From: Streptococcus mitis
GTDB taxonomy: Bacteria; Bacillota; Bacilli; Lactobacillales; Streptococcaceae
DNA: 64,000 nucleotides
Assembly: GCF_000722765.2 (NCBI RefSeq)
Contig: NZ_CP028415.1
Coordinates: 812,501-876,500, forward strand
Direction: 5' to 3'
The notes below the pieces were generated by a model, which was not told the DNA's origin, did not search any database, and was given only the letters and a program-made list of their open reading frames with translations. Numbering within the stretch: position 1 is the stretch's first letter; each line of letters starts with the position of its first letter. This document shows, piece by piece, positions 9,535 through 17,369 of this stretch. A program made the translations under genes and the position numbers.

Positions 9535-10578
9535 ATGGAAAAAAAGAAATTACGCATCAATATGTTGAGTTCAAGTGAGAAAGTAGCAGGACAAGGAGTT
9601 TCAGGTGCCTACCGTGAATTAGTTCGTCTTCTTCACCGTGATGCCAAGGACCAATTGATTGTTACAGAAAATCTTCCAATAGAGGCAGATGTGACTCACT
9701 TTCATACAATTGATTTCCCCTATTATTTATCAACATTCCAGAAGAAACGATCAGGAAGGAAAATTGGCTATGTGCATTTCTTGCCTGATACACTTGAGGG
9801 GAGTTTGAAAATTCCATTTTTCTTAAAGGGAATTGTGAAACGCTATGTATTTTCTTTTTACAACCGGATGGAGCACTTGGTGGTGGTCAATCCTATGTTT
9901 ATCGAGGATTTGGTGGCAGCTGGTATTCCACGTGAAAAAGTGACCTATATTCCTAACTTTGTCAACAAGGAAAAATGGCATCCTCTTCCACAGGAAGAGG
10001 TAGCGAGACTGCGAACAGAGCTAGGTCTTAGTGACAATCAGTTTATCGTAGTAGGTGCTGGTCAAGTTCAGAAACGCAAAGGGATTGACGATTTTATCCG
10101 TCTGGCTGAGGAATTGCCTCAGATTACCTTTATCTGGGCCGGTGGTTTCTCTTTTGGTGGTATGACAGATGGTTATGAGTGCTACAAGAAAATCATGGAG
10201 AATCCCCCTAAAAATTTGATTTTTCCAGGTATTGTATCGCCAGAGCGTATGCGCGAATTGTATGCCCTAGCGGACCTTTTCTTGTTGCCTAGTTATAATG
10301 AGCTCTTTCCGATGACGATTTTAGAGGCTGCCAGTTGTGAAGCTCCTATTATGTTGCGTGATTTGGATCTTTATAAGGTAATTTTGGAGGGGAATTATCG
10401 GGCGACAGCAGACAGAGAAGAGATGAAAGAAGCTATTTTGGAATATCAAGCAAATCCTGTTGCTTTAAAAGACCTCAAAGAAAAAGCTAAGAATATTTCC
10501 AGAGAGTATTCTGAAGAGCATCTGTTACAAATCTGGTTGGACTTTTATGAGAAACAAGCCGCTTTAGGGAGAAAGTAA
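9535..10578 (+). CDS. cpoA: Glycosyltransferase CpoA (galactosyl-glucosyl-diacylglycerol synthase type)
   Basis: This 347-aa GT4-family glycosyltransferase closely resembles what I recall of pneumococcal CpoA, which adds the second sugar to monoglucosyl-diacylglycerol and is linked to piperacillin resistance. The C-terminal GT-B half has the donor-binding block (VVGAGQVQKRKGIDDFI, near residue 178) and the ELFPMTILEAASCEAPI motif (about 260). The start at 9535 fits the conserved N-terminus MEKKKLRINML, but no Shine-Dalgarno sequence precedes it and a perfect -10 box lies seven bases upstream. The next gene is the presumed first-sugar glycosyltransferase, 15 bases downstream. Confidence 0.87.
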   Translation: MEKKKLRINMLSSSEKVAGQGVSGAYRELVRLLHRDAKDQLIVTENLPIEADVTHFHTIDFPYYLSTFQKKRSGRKIGYVHFLPDTLEGSLKIPFFLKGIVKRYVFSFYNRMEHLVVVNPMFIEDLVAAGIPREKVTYIPNFVNKEKWHPLPQEEVARLRTELGLSDNQFIVVGAGQVQKRKGIDDFIRLAEELPQITFIWAGGFSFGGMTDGYECYKKIMENPPKNLIFPGIVSPERMRELYALADLFLLPSYNELFPMTILEAASCEAPIMLRDLDLYKVILEGNYRATADREEMKEAILEYQANPVALKDLKEKAKNISREYSEEHLLQIWLDFYEKQAALGRK

Positions 10579-10593
10579 AAAGTGAGGTAATCT

Positions 10594-11919
10594 ATGCGAA
10601 TTGGTTTATTTACAGATACCTATTTTCCTCAGGTTTCAGGTGTTGCGACCAGTATTCGAACCTTGAAAACCGAACTTGAAAAGCAGGGACATGCTGTTTT
10701 TATCTTTACGACGACAGATAAGGATGTCAATCGTTATGAAGATTGGCAAATTATCCGCATTCCAAGTGTTCCCTTCTTTGCTTTTAAAGATCGTCGCTTT
10801 GCCTATCGAGGCTTCAGCAAGGCGCTTGAAATTGCTAAACAATATCAGCTAGATATTATCCACACTCAGACAGAATTTTCTCTTGGCTTGTTGGGGATTT
10901 GGATTGCGCGTGAATTGAAGATTCCGGTCATCCATACCTATCACACCCAATACGAAGACTACGTGCATTATATTGCTAAGGGGATGTTGATTCGTCCGAG
11001 TATGGTTAAGTACCTAGTCAGAGGTTTCCTGCATGATGTGGATGGGGTGATTTGCCCGAGTGAGATTGTCCGAGACTTGCTATCTGACTATAAAGTCAAG
11101 GTTGAAAAACGTGTTATTCCTACAGGGATTGAATTAGCCAAGTTTGAGCGTCCAGAAATCAAGCAAGAAAATTTGAAAGAACTGCGTAGTAAACTAGGGA
11201 TTCAAGATGATGAACAGATGTTGCTGAGTCTTTCAAGAATTTCCTATGAAAAAAATATTCAAGCAGTTTTAGCAGCTTTTGCAGAAGTTCTGAAAGAAGA
11301 AGACAAGGTTAAACTGGTGGTAGCTGGGGACGGTCCTTATCTGGATGACCTCAAAGAGCAAGCCCAGAAACTAGAGATTCAAGACTCTGTTATCTTTACA
11401 GGTATGATTGCTCCTAGTGAGACAGCTCTTTACTATAAAGCGGCGGATTTCTTCATCTCGGCATCGACAAGTGAAACGCAAGGTTTGACCTACTTGGAAA
11501 GCTTGGCTAGTGGAACGCCTGTCATTGCTCACGGAAATCCTTATCTGGACAATCTTATCAGTGATAAAATGTTTGGAACCTTGTACTATGGAGAACATGA
11601 TTTGGCTGGTGCTATTTTGGAAGCCCTGATTGCAACACCAGACATGAATGAGCAGACCTTATCAGAGAAGTTGTACGAGATTTCAGCTGAAAACTTTGGA
11701 AAACGGGTACATGAGTTTTATCTGGATGCTATTATTTCAAATAATTTCCAGAAAGATTTAGCCAAAGATGATACGGTCAGTCAGCGTATCTTTAAGACAG
11801 TTTTGTATTTACCACAACAGGTAGTTGCTGTACCTGTAAAAGGCTCTAGACGGATGCTGAAGGCATCAAAAACACAGTTAATCAGCATCAGAGATTATTG
11901 GAAAGACAGTGAAGAATAG
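10594..11919 (+). CDS. Monoglucosyl-diacylglycerol synthase-type glycosyltransferase
   Basis: This 441-aa GT4 retaining glycosyltransferase is the partner of CpoA. The pneumococcal counterpart forms alpha-monoglucosyl-diacylglycerol, the precursor for the CpoA product and a lipid anchor for lipoteichoic acid. It shows an N-terminal GT-B fold (FTDTYFPQVSGVATSIRTL), the donor-site block LSLSRISYEKNIQAVL (about residue 208), and the STSETQGLTYLESLASGTPVI motif (about 288). A basic C-terminal extension of about 70 residues probably aids membrane association. The GAGGTAAT ribosome site precedes the ATG. It sits in an apparent operon with cpoA and the PspC gene. Confidence 0.87.
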   Translation: MRIGLFTDTYFPQVSGVATSIRTLKTELEKQGHAVFIFTTTDKDVNRYEDWQIIRIPSVPFFAFKDRRFAYRGFSKALEIAKQYQLDIIHTQTEFSLGLLGIWIARELKIPVIHTYHTQYEDYVHYIAKGMLIRPSMVKYLVRGFLHDVDGVICPSEIVRDLLSDYKVKVEKRVIPTGIELAKFERPEIKQENLKELRSKLGIQDDEQMLLSLSRISYEKNIQAVLAAFAEVLKEEDKVKLVVAGDGPYLDDLKEQAQKLEIQDSVIFTGMIAPSETALYYKAADFFISASTSETQGLTYLESLASGTPVIAHGNPYLDNLISDKMFGTLYYGEHDLAGAILEALIATPDMNEQTLSEKLYEISAENFGKRVHEFYLDAIISNNFQKDLAKDDTVSQRIFKTVLYLPQQVVAVPVKGSRRMLKASKTQLISIRDYWKDSEE

Positions 11920-11933
11920 AAAGAGGAACAGCT

Positions 11934-12125
11934 ATGAAAAAACAATTAATGAGAAGTGGTCGTGATAAAAAGATTGCTGGTGTTTGTGCTGGAGTGGCTC
12001 ATTATTTTGATATGGATCCCACTATTGTTCGTGTAATATGGGGTGTTCTTGCTTTTGGTTACGGAGCAGGAATTGTGGCTTATATCATTTTATGGATTAT
12101 TGCACCCGTAGCAAGTGACTATTGA
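11934..12125 (+). CDS. PspC domain-containing small membrane protein
   Basis: This 63-aa protein is essentially a single PspC domain: LMRSGRDKKIAGVCAGVAHYFDMDPT followed by one or two hydrophobic helices (VRVIWGVLAFGYGAGIVAYIILWIIAPV). In enterobacteria PspC senses envelope stress; short streptococcal members are often near envelope-lipid genes but their role is not settled. It starts 14 bases after the glycolipid synthase with a GAGGAA ribosome site, so it is probably co-transcribed with the glycolipid genes. Confidence 0.88.
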   Translation: MKKQLMRSGRDKKIAGVCAGVAHYFDMDPTIVRVIWGVLAFGYGAGIVAYIILWIIAPVASDY

Positions 12126-12183
12126 AAACTAGCTCAATTCATGCTAAGATAATAGAAAATAGAATGTAACGAAGGAGATAAAA

Positions 12184-12318
12184 ATGGCATTTGGAGATAA
12201 TGGAAAACGTAAAAAAACGATGTTTGAGAAAATAACCTTGTTTATCGTGATTATCATGCTAGTAGCAAGTTTATTGGGAATTTTTGCAACTGCAATTGGT
12301 GCCCTCAGTAATCTATAA
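12184..12318 (+). CDS. 44-aa single-span membrane protein (DUF4044-like)
   Basis: A short gene with a strong AAGGAG ribosome site (12173-12178) six bases before the ATG. The peptide begins MAFGDNGKRKKTMFEKITLF, a basic amphipathic head, then a single hydrophobic helix ending LLGIFATAIGALSNL. Length and layout match the small DUF4044 proteins found upstream of obgE in streptococci. It is followed 22 bases later by a terminator, so it is the last gene of the cpoA-pspC group. Function is unknown. Confidence 0.85.
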   Translation: MAFGDNGKRKKTMFEKITLFIVIIMLVASLLGIFATAIGALSNL

Positions 12319-12340
12319 AATAGATTTAAGAAAATTTTGT

Positions 12341-12366
12341 GACTGGGATTTCCCAGCCCTTTTTTA
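12341..12366 (+). terminator. Intrinsic terminator before obgE
   Basis: CTGGGA (12343-12348) pairs with TCCCAG (12351-12356) with a two-base loop, followed by CCC and six T residues. It lies between the 44-aa gene and obgE. Confidence 0.8.
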
Positions 12367-12381
12367 AAGTGAGAAGAAAAA

Positions 12382-13692
12382 ATGAGTATGTTTTTAGATA
12401 CAGTCAAGATCAAGGTCAAGGCTGGTAATGGTGGCGATGGCATGGTTGCCTTTCGCCGTGAAAAATATGTCCCTAATGGCGGTCCTTGGGGTGGTGATGG
12501 TGGTCGTGGAGGGAATGTAGTCTTCGTTGTAGACGAAGGTTTGCGTACCTTGATGGATTTCCGCTACAATCGCCATTTCAAGGCTGATTCTGGTGAAAAA
12601 GGAATGACCAAAGGGATGCATGGTCGTGGTGCTGAAGACCTAAGAGTTCGTGTACCGCAAGGTACGACTGTTCGTGATGCGGAAACTGGTAAGGTCTTGA
12701 CAGATTTGATTGAACACGGGCAAGAATTTATTGTAGCCCACGGTGGTCGTGGTGGTCGTGGAAATATCCGTTTTGCAACACCAAAAAATCCTGCACCTGA
12801 AATCTCTGAAAATGGAGAACCAGGTCAGGAACGTGAGTTACAATTGGAACTAAAAATCTTGGCTGATGTTGGTTTAGTTGGATTCCCATCTGTAGGGAAA
12901 TCAACCCTTTTAAGTGTTATTACCTCAGCTAAACCTAAAATTGGTGCCTACCACTTTACGACCATTGTGCCAAATCTAGGCATGGTGCGTACCCAATCAG
13001 GTGAATCCTTTGCAGTAGCTGATTTACCAGGTTTGATTGAAGGGGCTAGTCAGGGTGTTGGTCTGGGAACTCAGTTCCTCCGTCACATCGAGCGTACACG
13101 TGTCATCCTTCACATCATTGATATGTCAGCTAGCGAAGGCCGTGATCCTTATGAGGACTACCTAGCGATCAATAAAGAGCTGGAGTCATACAATCTTCGA
13201 CTCATGGAGCGTCCACAGATTATCGTAGCCAATAAGATGGATATGCCTGAGAGTCAGGAAAATCTTGAAGAATTTAAGAAAAAATTAGCTGAAAACTACG
13301 ATGAATTTGAAGAGCTACCAGCTATCTTCCCAATTTCTGGATTGACCAAGCAAGGTCTGGCAACGCTCTTGGATGCTACAGCTGAATTGTTAGACAAGAC
13401 ACCAGAATTCTTGCTCTACGACGAGTCCGATATGGAAGAAGAAGCTTACTATGGATTTGATGAGGAAGAAAAAGCCTTTGAAATTAGTCGTGATGACGAT
13501 GCAACGTGGGTACTTTCTGGTGAAAAACTCATGAAACTCTTCAATATGACCAACTTTGATCGGGACGAATCAGTCATGAAATTTGCCCGCCAGCTTCGTG
13601 GTATGGGGGTTGATGAAGCCCTTCGTGCGCGTGGTGCTAAAGATGGTGATTTGGTCCGCATTGGTAAATTTGAGTTTGAATTTGTAGACTAG
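12382..13692 (+). CDS. obgE: GTPase ObgE/CgtA
   Basis: This 436-aa essential GTPase acts in 50S ribosome assembly and stress control. The N-terminal glycine-rich Obg fold spans about residues 1-158 ([20 protein letters not shown]). The G domain has G1 GFPSVGKST (167-175), G3 DLPG, and G4 NKMD. The C-terminal OCT domain covers about 355-436. A second in-frame ATG two codons downstream is possible; 12382 keeps the familiar [10 protein letters not shown] start. Length matches pneumococcal Obg. A terminator lies just upstream, and a small orphan gene follows nine bases after the stop. Confidence 0.96.
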   Translation: MSMFLDTVKIKVKAGNGGDGMVAFRREKYVPNGGPWGGDGGRGGNVVFVVDEGLRTLMDFRYNRHFKADSGEKGMTKGMHGRGAEDLRVRVPQGTTVRDAETGKVLTDLIEHGQEFIVAHGGRGGRGNIRFATPKNPAPEISENGEPGQERELQLELKILADVGLVGFPSVGKSTLLSVITSAKPKIGAYHFTTIVPNLGMVRTQSGESFAVADLPGLIEGASQGVGLGTQFLRHIERTRVILHIIDMSASEGRDPYEDYLAINKELESYNLRLMERPQIIVANKMDMPESQENLEEFKKKLAENYDEFEELPAIFPISGLTKQGLATLLDATAELLDKTPEFLLYDESDMEEEAYYGFDEEEKAFEISRDDDATWVLSGEKLMKLFNMTNFDRDESVMKFARQLRGMGVDEALRARGAKDGDLVRIGKFEFEFVD

Positions 13693-13701
13693 GAGACTGA
13701 T

Positions 13702-14088
13702 ATGGGAGATAAACCGATATCTTTCCGAGATGCGGATGGCAATTTTGTTTCTGCCGCAGACGTTTGGAATGAAAAGAAATTGGAAGAACTATTTAATCGT
13801 CTCAATCCAAATCGTGCCCTGAGATTAGCACGAACTAAAAAAGAAATCCATCTCAGTAAAGAATATAAGAAAATTCCGTGCCACATCAGACACGGAATTT
13901 TCTTATTCTTCAAAGAAAAATGGTGGAGCGAATTTTTTCAATTCTTCAAAGCATTTTTGGGCAGCTTCTGCATCTTCACAGATGACAAGGCAGACATCAT
14001 CACCACAGAGGGTAGCGATAGCATCAGGGAAGCTCAAAGCATCAATGATAGAACCAAAGGATTGAGCAAGTCCAGGAAGGGTTTTTAG
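13702..14088 (+). CDS. Conserved small protein downstream of obgE, with a read-through tail
   Basis: The first 50-54 codons (MGDKPISFRDADGNFVSAADVW and on to about HLSKE) look like the small conserved protein that follows obgE in streptococci. It has a GGAGACTGAT ribosome region and lies nine bases after obgE. The frame then stays open through the transcription terminator at 13869-13902 and on antisense to argR, for 128 codons in total. The tail after about codon 55 has composition expected of antisense argR ([17 protein letters not shown]), so the native protein is probably about 54 aa and has lost its stop codon here. If transcripts end at the hairpin, there would be no in-frame stop on the mRNA. 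Function is unknown. Confidence 0.6.
   Translation: MGDKPISFRDADGNFVSAADVWNEKKLEELFNRLNPNRALRLARTKKEIHLSKEYKKIPCHIRHGIFLFFKEKWWSEFFQFFKAFLGSFCIFTDDKADIITTEGSDSIREAQSINDRTKGLSKSRKGF
13869..13902. terminator. Bidirectional terminator between the obgE operon and argR
   Basis: GAAAATTCCGTG (13869-13880) pairs perfectly with CACGGAATTTTC (13891-13902) around a ten-base loop, with A/T-rich flanks on both sides. It serves the converging obgE-side and argR transcripts. It also lies inside the extended small ORF from 13702. Confidence 0.88.
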
Positions 14089-14373
14089 TAGGACTTGGTG
14101 TTGAACTGGGCGCATCAAGACAAGAGCATCTTCCATGTAAATTTCGAGACGTTTTTCCCATTTTGAGATAGAACCTGTATTGAGCACGTAGTAAGAGTTG
14201 TCTTCTTCTCGTACTTTTGAGAGGTTCATGCTTTTAATATCTCTCGAAAGTGTAGCTTGTGTAACTTGAATATCATTATCGGCAAGAAGAGCTTGTAGCT
14301 CAGCTTGAGTATGAATCTTGTTTTTCGTTACAAGAGCCCGTATGAGCTGGTGTCGGTGTTCAGATTTATTCAT
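13903..14373 (-). CDS. argR: ArgR/AhrC-family arginine repressor (first copy)
   Basis: This 156-aa regulator has an N-terminal winged helix (about residues 1-70, with the conserved [16 protein letters not shown]) and a C-terminal hexamerisation/arginine-binding domain (about 80-150) with the [11 protein letters not shown] motif. ArgR proteins repress arginine biosynthesis and control arginine catabolism; streptococci often encode two or three. A second, 143-aa copy lies at 51172. AAGGAG is ten bases before the ATG. The gene ends at the shared terminator, and its upstream region is a decayed pepX fragment. Which genes it controls cannot be told from here. Confidence 0.92.
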   Translation of the reverse strand: MNKSEHRHQLIRALVTKNKIHTQAELQALLADNDIQVTQATLSRDIKSMNLSKVREEDNSYYVLNTGSISKWEKRLEIYMEDALVLMRPVQHQVLLKTLPGLAQSFGSIIDALSFPDAIATLCGDDVCLVICEDAEAAQKCFEELKKFAPPFFFEE

Positions 14374-14396
14374 AAAATATTACTCCTTGTACTAGG

Positions 14397-14831
14397 TACA
14401 GAAAGCGAGGACTGAACGAGATCGTCAGTCGAGTGGTAAGCGGTATTGTCACGTATGATGATTTTAAAGTCAGTAGTATACAGAACTATACGGAGAAAAT
14501 CTCCTTCTTTTAACTTGTCACTAGTTGGGTGGAGATGAATAGGCTTTATATCTGTTGTGTTCTTTACTGACAGTAAATCATTCCATTAGGGTAGCATTTT
14601 GTCACGACTTGTTGTAAATTTATGATTAATGTTAATTCACAGAGATTTTCCAACATGTAGTGTGGTAGCGTGTATGATAGAGGGTTACACATGTTGGTTA
14701 GGGTCTTAGTATCTTTTCTCCAAGCTCCCGTGTAGACTGATCATAAGTCTATATAGGGATTGTATTTGATACCAAGTGTATGTTTCGTTAGACTATTCAA
14801 TTGGAAATCTTCCATATTGAAAGTCTGATAT
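14397..14831 (-). pseudogene. Decayed duplicate of the pepX 3' end
   Basis: The 459 bases between argR and pepX are not empty. Segments follow the same order as the 3' part of the adjacent pepX. A 21-base block at 14434-14454 recurs at 14884-14904; TCTCCTTCTTTTAACTTGT recurs at 14501 and 14958; AATTCACAGAGATTTTCCAA recurs at 14634 and 15111. Weaker matches continue to a TTTGATAC block and a CATATTGAAAGTCTGAT block just before the pepX stop. It corresponds to roughly the last 170-180 codons of PepX, with many substitutions and indels, and has no usable frame. It must be an old partial duplication or recombination scar. The argR promoter must lie within or beside it. Confidence 0.85.
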
Positions 14832-14832
14832 A

Positions 14833-17115
14833 TTATACCTTTTGACAAGGTAGGATAAGAGTAGACTGTTCAAGATCAACAGTCAGGTGGTAAGCGGTAT
14901 TGTCACGGATTGTGATTTCAAAGTCAGTAGTATAGAGGACTAAACGAAGAGTATCTCCTTCTTTTAACTTGTAAATAGTTGGTTGCAGTTCAAATTGCAC
15001 ATCCATCCATTCATCTGCAGTAATATCCTCTACGAACAGTAAATCATTTCTATTTTGCAAATTGAAATAGCCTTTTGTCACGACGCGTTGTGCATTTTCA
15101 CGAAAAGGCAATTCACAGAGATTTTCCAACATGTAGTAGCGACCGTTGTCAATGGTTCTAGAACTTAAAATAGCTGGATAAGGTTGTAGGTATTTCCTCT
15201 GTCCAAATTCTAGCAGTTGGGCAGATAAGAGCCCCTTATTTGTACTGGATTTGATACGTAGATTGAGCTGAGCATGACCGTTCAAGTGAAGGTCTTTGGT
15301 TACAGGAAGGTCAATAGTAATCTGATTGGCTTTCCCTTGATAGAGTTCTGTATTGAAGGTCTGGTAGGTCTTACCATAACGCTCAAAATCCTTATCTGAG
15401 TACTGGTTTTGAATAACTTTCTCTTCTTGACCAAGTGAGAAGGATTCAAAGTTATCTTGCTCACCGAAGGTATCAAGTGATAGCCAAGTCTGAGGAGCTG
15501 TATTGTCCTGCCAAATGACAGTAGGAAGTTGAAAATCTGTCTCTTCTCCCAGTAATTTCTTAGTCAATAAGGCGTTCATGGACTCACGGAAGTCAATGGA
15601 CTGCCAGTTGTTCATGTAAACATGTGCGCCATTATGGAAAAAGAGGTGCTTGTGTATATGAGCAGGAAGAGCATGGAACATCTGGTAAACATGAAGTGGT
15701 TTGACATTCCAATCCTGTGAACCATGGGTAAAGACAACCTCTGCCTTTACTTTATCAGCATTGAGCAGATAGTTGCGGTCATGCCAAAATTGATTGTAGT
15801 CACCAGATTTGCGATCTAACTGTTCTTTTACTTTTTCTAAGTCAGCTTGGTGAGCCTCATTACCACGGATATAGTCACCAGCCAAGAGATTACGAGAGTA
15901 GGTTAGTTCAGCAAGAGAGTCAAAGTCCTCCCCTGGATACCCACCTGGGCTAGTCACCAGACCGTTTTCACGATAGTAATTGTACCATGAAGAAATGCCT
16001 GCCTCGGCAATAATGACTTCTAACCCATCTACACCTGTAGTCGCTAGACCATTGGACATGGTACCTAGATAGGAAAGTCCCGTTGTGGCTACTTTTCCGT
16101 TTGACCAGTCAGCCTTGACTTGACGCTGGCGCGTGTGGTCAGTAAAGGCACGGCAGCGACCATTGAGCCAGTCGATGACATTTTTATAAGCCTCAATTTG
16201 CTGGTAGTCTCCATTAGTCATGAAACCTGTGGAGTCTTTGGTACCAACACCTGAGACATAGAGATTAGCAAACCCTCGTGGAAGGAAGTAGTCGTTGAGT
16301 GTATAGCTAGCGTTGATGTGCGTTAGCTTTTCTTCAGCTTTTGACACTAGCTCAGCTTGACCTTGAGGTTGGACAAGATTTAGTTGAGGCTCCTCTAGCT
16401 CAATCTTGTGAGCAGATTTAACCTCAAGCTCACCTTCCATCTTGTAGAGAGCCTTATCACTGGCTTTGTCATTGGTTCCTTGATGATAGGGACTTACAGT
16501 CATGATAGCAGGAATTTGCCCGTCATAACGAGGACGAATAATGCTGACCTTGACTAAGTCTGGTAGCCCTTTTTGGTCAGTATCGACACGAGATTCAACG
16601 TAAACGACTTCACGAATGACATCATGGCTAGAAAAAGTAGCCAAACTCTTGCCGTTAAAGTAGTGGTAGTCATTATCCTCAGGAATAAGACCATCACTAA
16701 CAAGTTGGTCGATAAGAGTATTTCCCTTTTTGGTGCGAGTATTGAGTAACTGATAGAGATTTTCAATCAAGTCACCATATACAATGGGAAAAGCAGTCTC
16801 TTTACGAAAAGCATCACTGTCTTCAAAGTCAACCAAGTAAGAAAAACCTAAGAGTTGAAAGGCTACAGTATAGAAAATATCTGCAGTCAGTTCTTTGTCT
16901 GACTGAAAAAATGTCAGTAAGTCAGTTTCTTTATCAACTGCTAAACTAGATAGGGGATAGGTGCTATCTTTGTAATTAAAAAAGAAACGAATAAGAAACT
17001 CCTCGAGCATTTTTTTATTTGTAATGTTGACTGGTAAATCAAACCCGTACTTTTTTAATTCAAAGATAATTGTATCTATAGGTAGCGCTAAATAGCTGAA
17101 TTGATTAAAACGCAT
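14833..17115 (-). CDS. pepX: X-prolyl dipeptidyl aminopeptidase PepX
   Basis: This 760-aa serine peptidase releases X-Pro dipeptides from peptides and supports use of proline-rich peptides such as casein fragments. The catalytic serine is in GLSYLG at residue 348, the same number as in the Lactococcus enzyme. The acid and base are in [10 protein letters not shown] and [11 protein letters not shown] further on. The C-terminal jelly-roll domain (about 560-760) is intact. It is cytoplasmic, with no signal peptide. GGAGG lies eight bases before the ATG, and an extended -10 (TGATATAAT) is 30 bases upstream. A degraded copy of its 3' end lies immediately downstream. Confidence 0.96.
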   Translation of the reverse strand: MRFNQFSYLALPIDTIIFELKKYGFDLPVNITNKKMLEEFLIRFFFNYKDSTYPLSSLAVDKETDLLTFFQSDKELTADIFYTVAFQLLGFSYLVDFEDSDAFRKETAFPIVYGDLIENLYQLLNTRTKKGNTLIDQLVSDGLIPEDNDYHYFNGKSLATFSSHDVIREVVYVESRVDTDQKGLPDLVKVSIIRPRYDGQIPAIMTVSPYHQGTNDKASDKALYKMEGELEVKSAHKIELEEPQLNLVQPQGQAELVSKAEEKLTHINASYTLNDYFLPRGFANLYVSGVGTKDSTGFMTNGDYQQIEAYKNVIDWLNGRCRAFTDHTRQRQVKADWSNGKVATTGLSYLGTMSNGLATTGVDGLEVIIAEAGISSWYNYYRENGLVTSPGGYPGEDFDSLAELTYSRNLLAGDYIRGNEAHQADLEKVKEQLDRKSGDYNQFWHDRNYLLNADKVKAEVVFTHGSQDWNVKPLHVYQMFHALPAHIHKHLFFHNGAHVYMNNWQSIDFRESMNALLTKKLLGEETDFQLPTVIWQDNTAPQTWLSLDTFGEQDNFESFSLGQEEKVIQNQYSDKDFERYGKTYQTFNTELYQGKANQITIDLPVTKDLHLNGHAQLNLRIKSSTNKGLLSAQLLEFGQRKYLQPYPAILSSRTIDNGRYYMLENLCELPFRENAQRVVTKGYFNLQNRNDLLFVEDITADEWMDVQFELQPTIYKLKEGDTLRLVLYTTDFEITIRDNTAYHLTVDLEQSTLILPCQKV

Positions 17116-17145
17116 AAAACCTCCGATAAAATAATACTTTAGATT

Positions 17146-17154
17146 ATTATATCA
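17146..17154 (-). promoter_or_regulatory. Extended -10 promoter of pepX
   Basis: On the minus strand TGATATAAT occupies 17154 down to 17146, about 30 bases before the pepX start codon. No clear -35 is seen, which is usual for extended -10 promoters. Confidence 0.7.
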
Positions 17155-17284
17155 AAAAAAGTGGGAAAAACCAAGATTAATCTCTCCATAAAATAACATG
17201 CATTCAGTTATATAGTTTAATATAATGAGTTTTAAAAAAAGAAGAAATTTACTTTTATAAAATAGAAAAGAAACTTGATGTACA

Positions 17285-17314
17285 TTGACTAAATCGGGGG
17301 GGGGGTGGTATAAT
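17285..17314 (+). promoter_or_regulatory. Promoter of the giant surface protein, with poly-G spacer
   Basis: TTGACT (17285-17290, five of six consensus bases) and a perfect TATAAT (17309-17314) are separated by 18 bases. The spacer contains ten consecutive G residues (17296-17305). Slippage in the tract would change the spacer: nine G gives the optimal 17 bases, while eight or eleven gives 16 or 19. The start codon is 55 bases downstream. Spacer-length phase variation is established for poly-G/C promoters in Neisseria; applying it here is inference. Confidence 0.85.
17296..17305 (+). repeat. Homopolymeric G tract (10 G)
   Basis: Ten uninterrupted G residues in an otherwise A/T-rich intergenic region. 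Such a run is very unlikely by chance in low-GC streptococcal DNA. It sits exactly between the -35 and -10 boxes of the surface-protein promoter, where length changes by replication slippage would alter transcription. Confidence 0.95.
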
Positions 17315-17369
17315 TGGAGTATGTAATTGTATACATGATTACAAATCATATAATAAGAAAGTGATAGAA

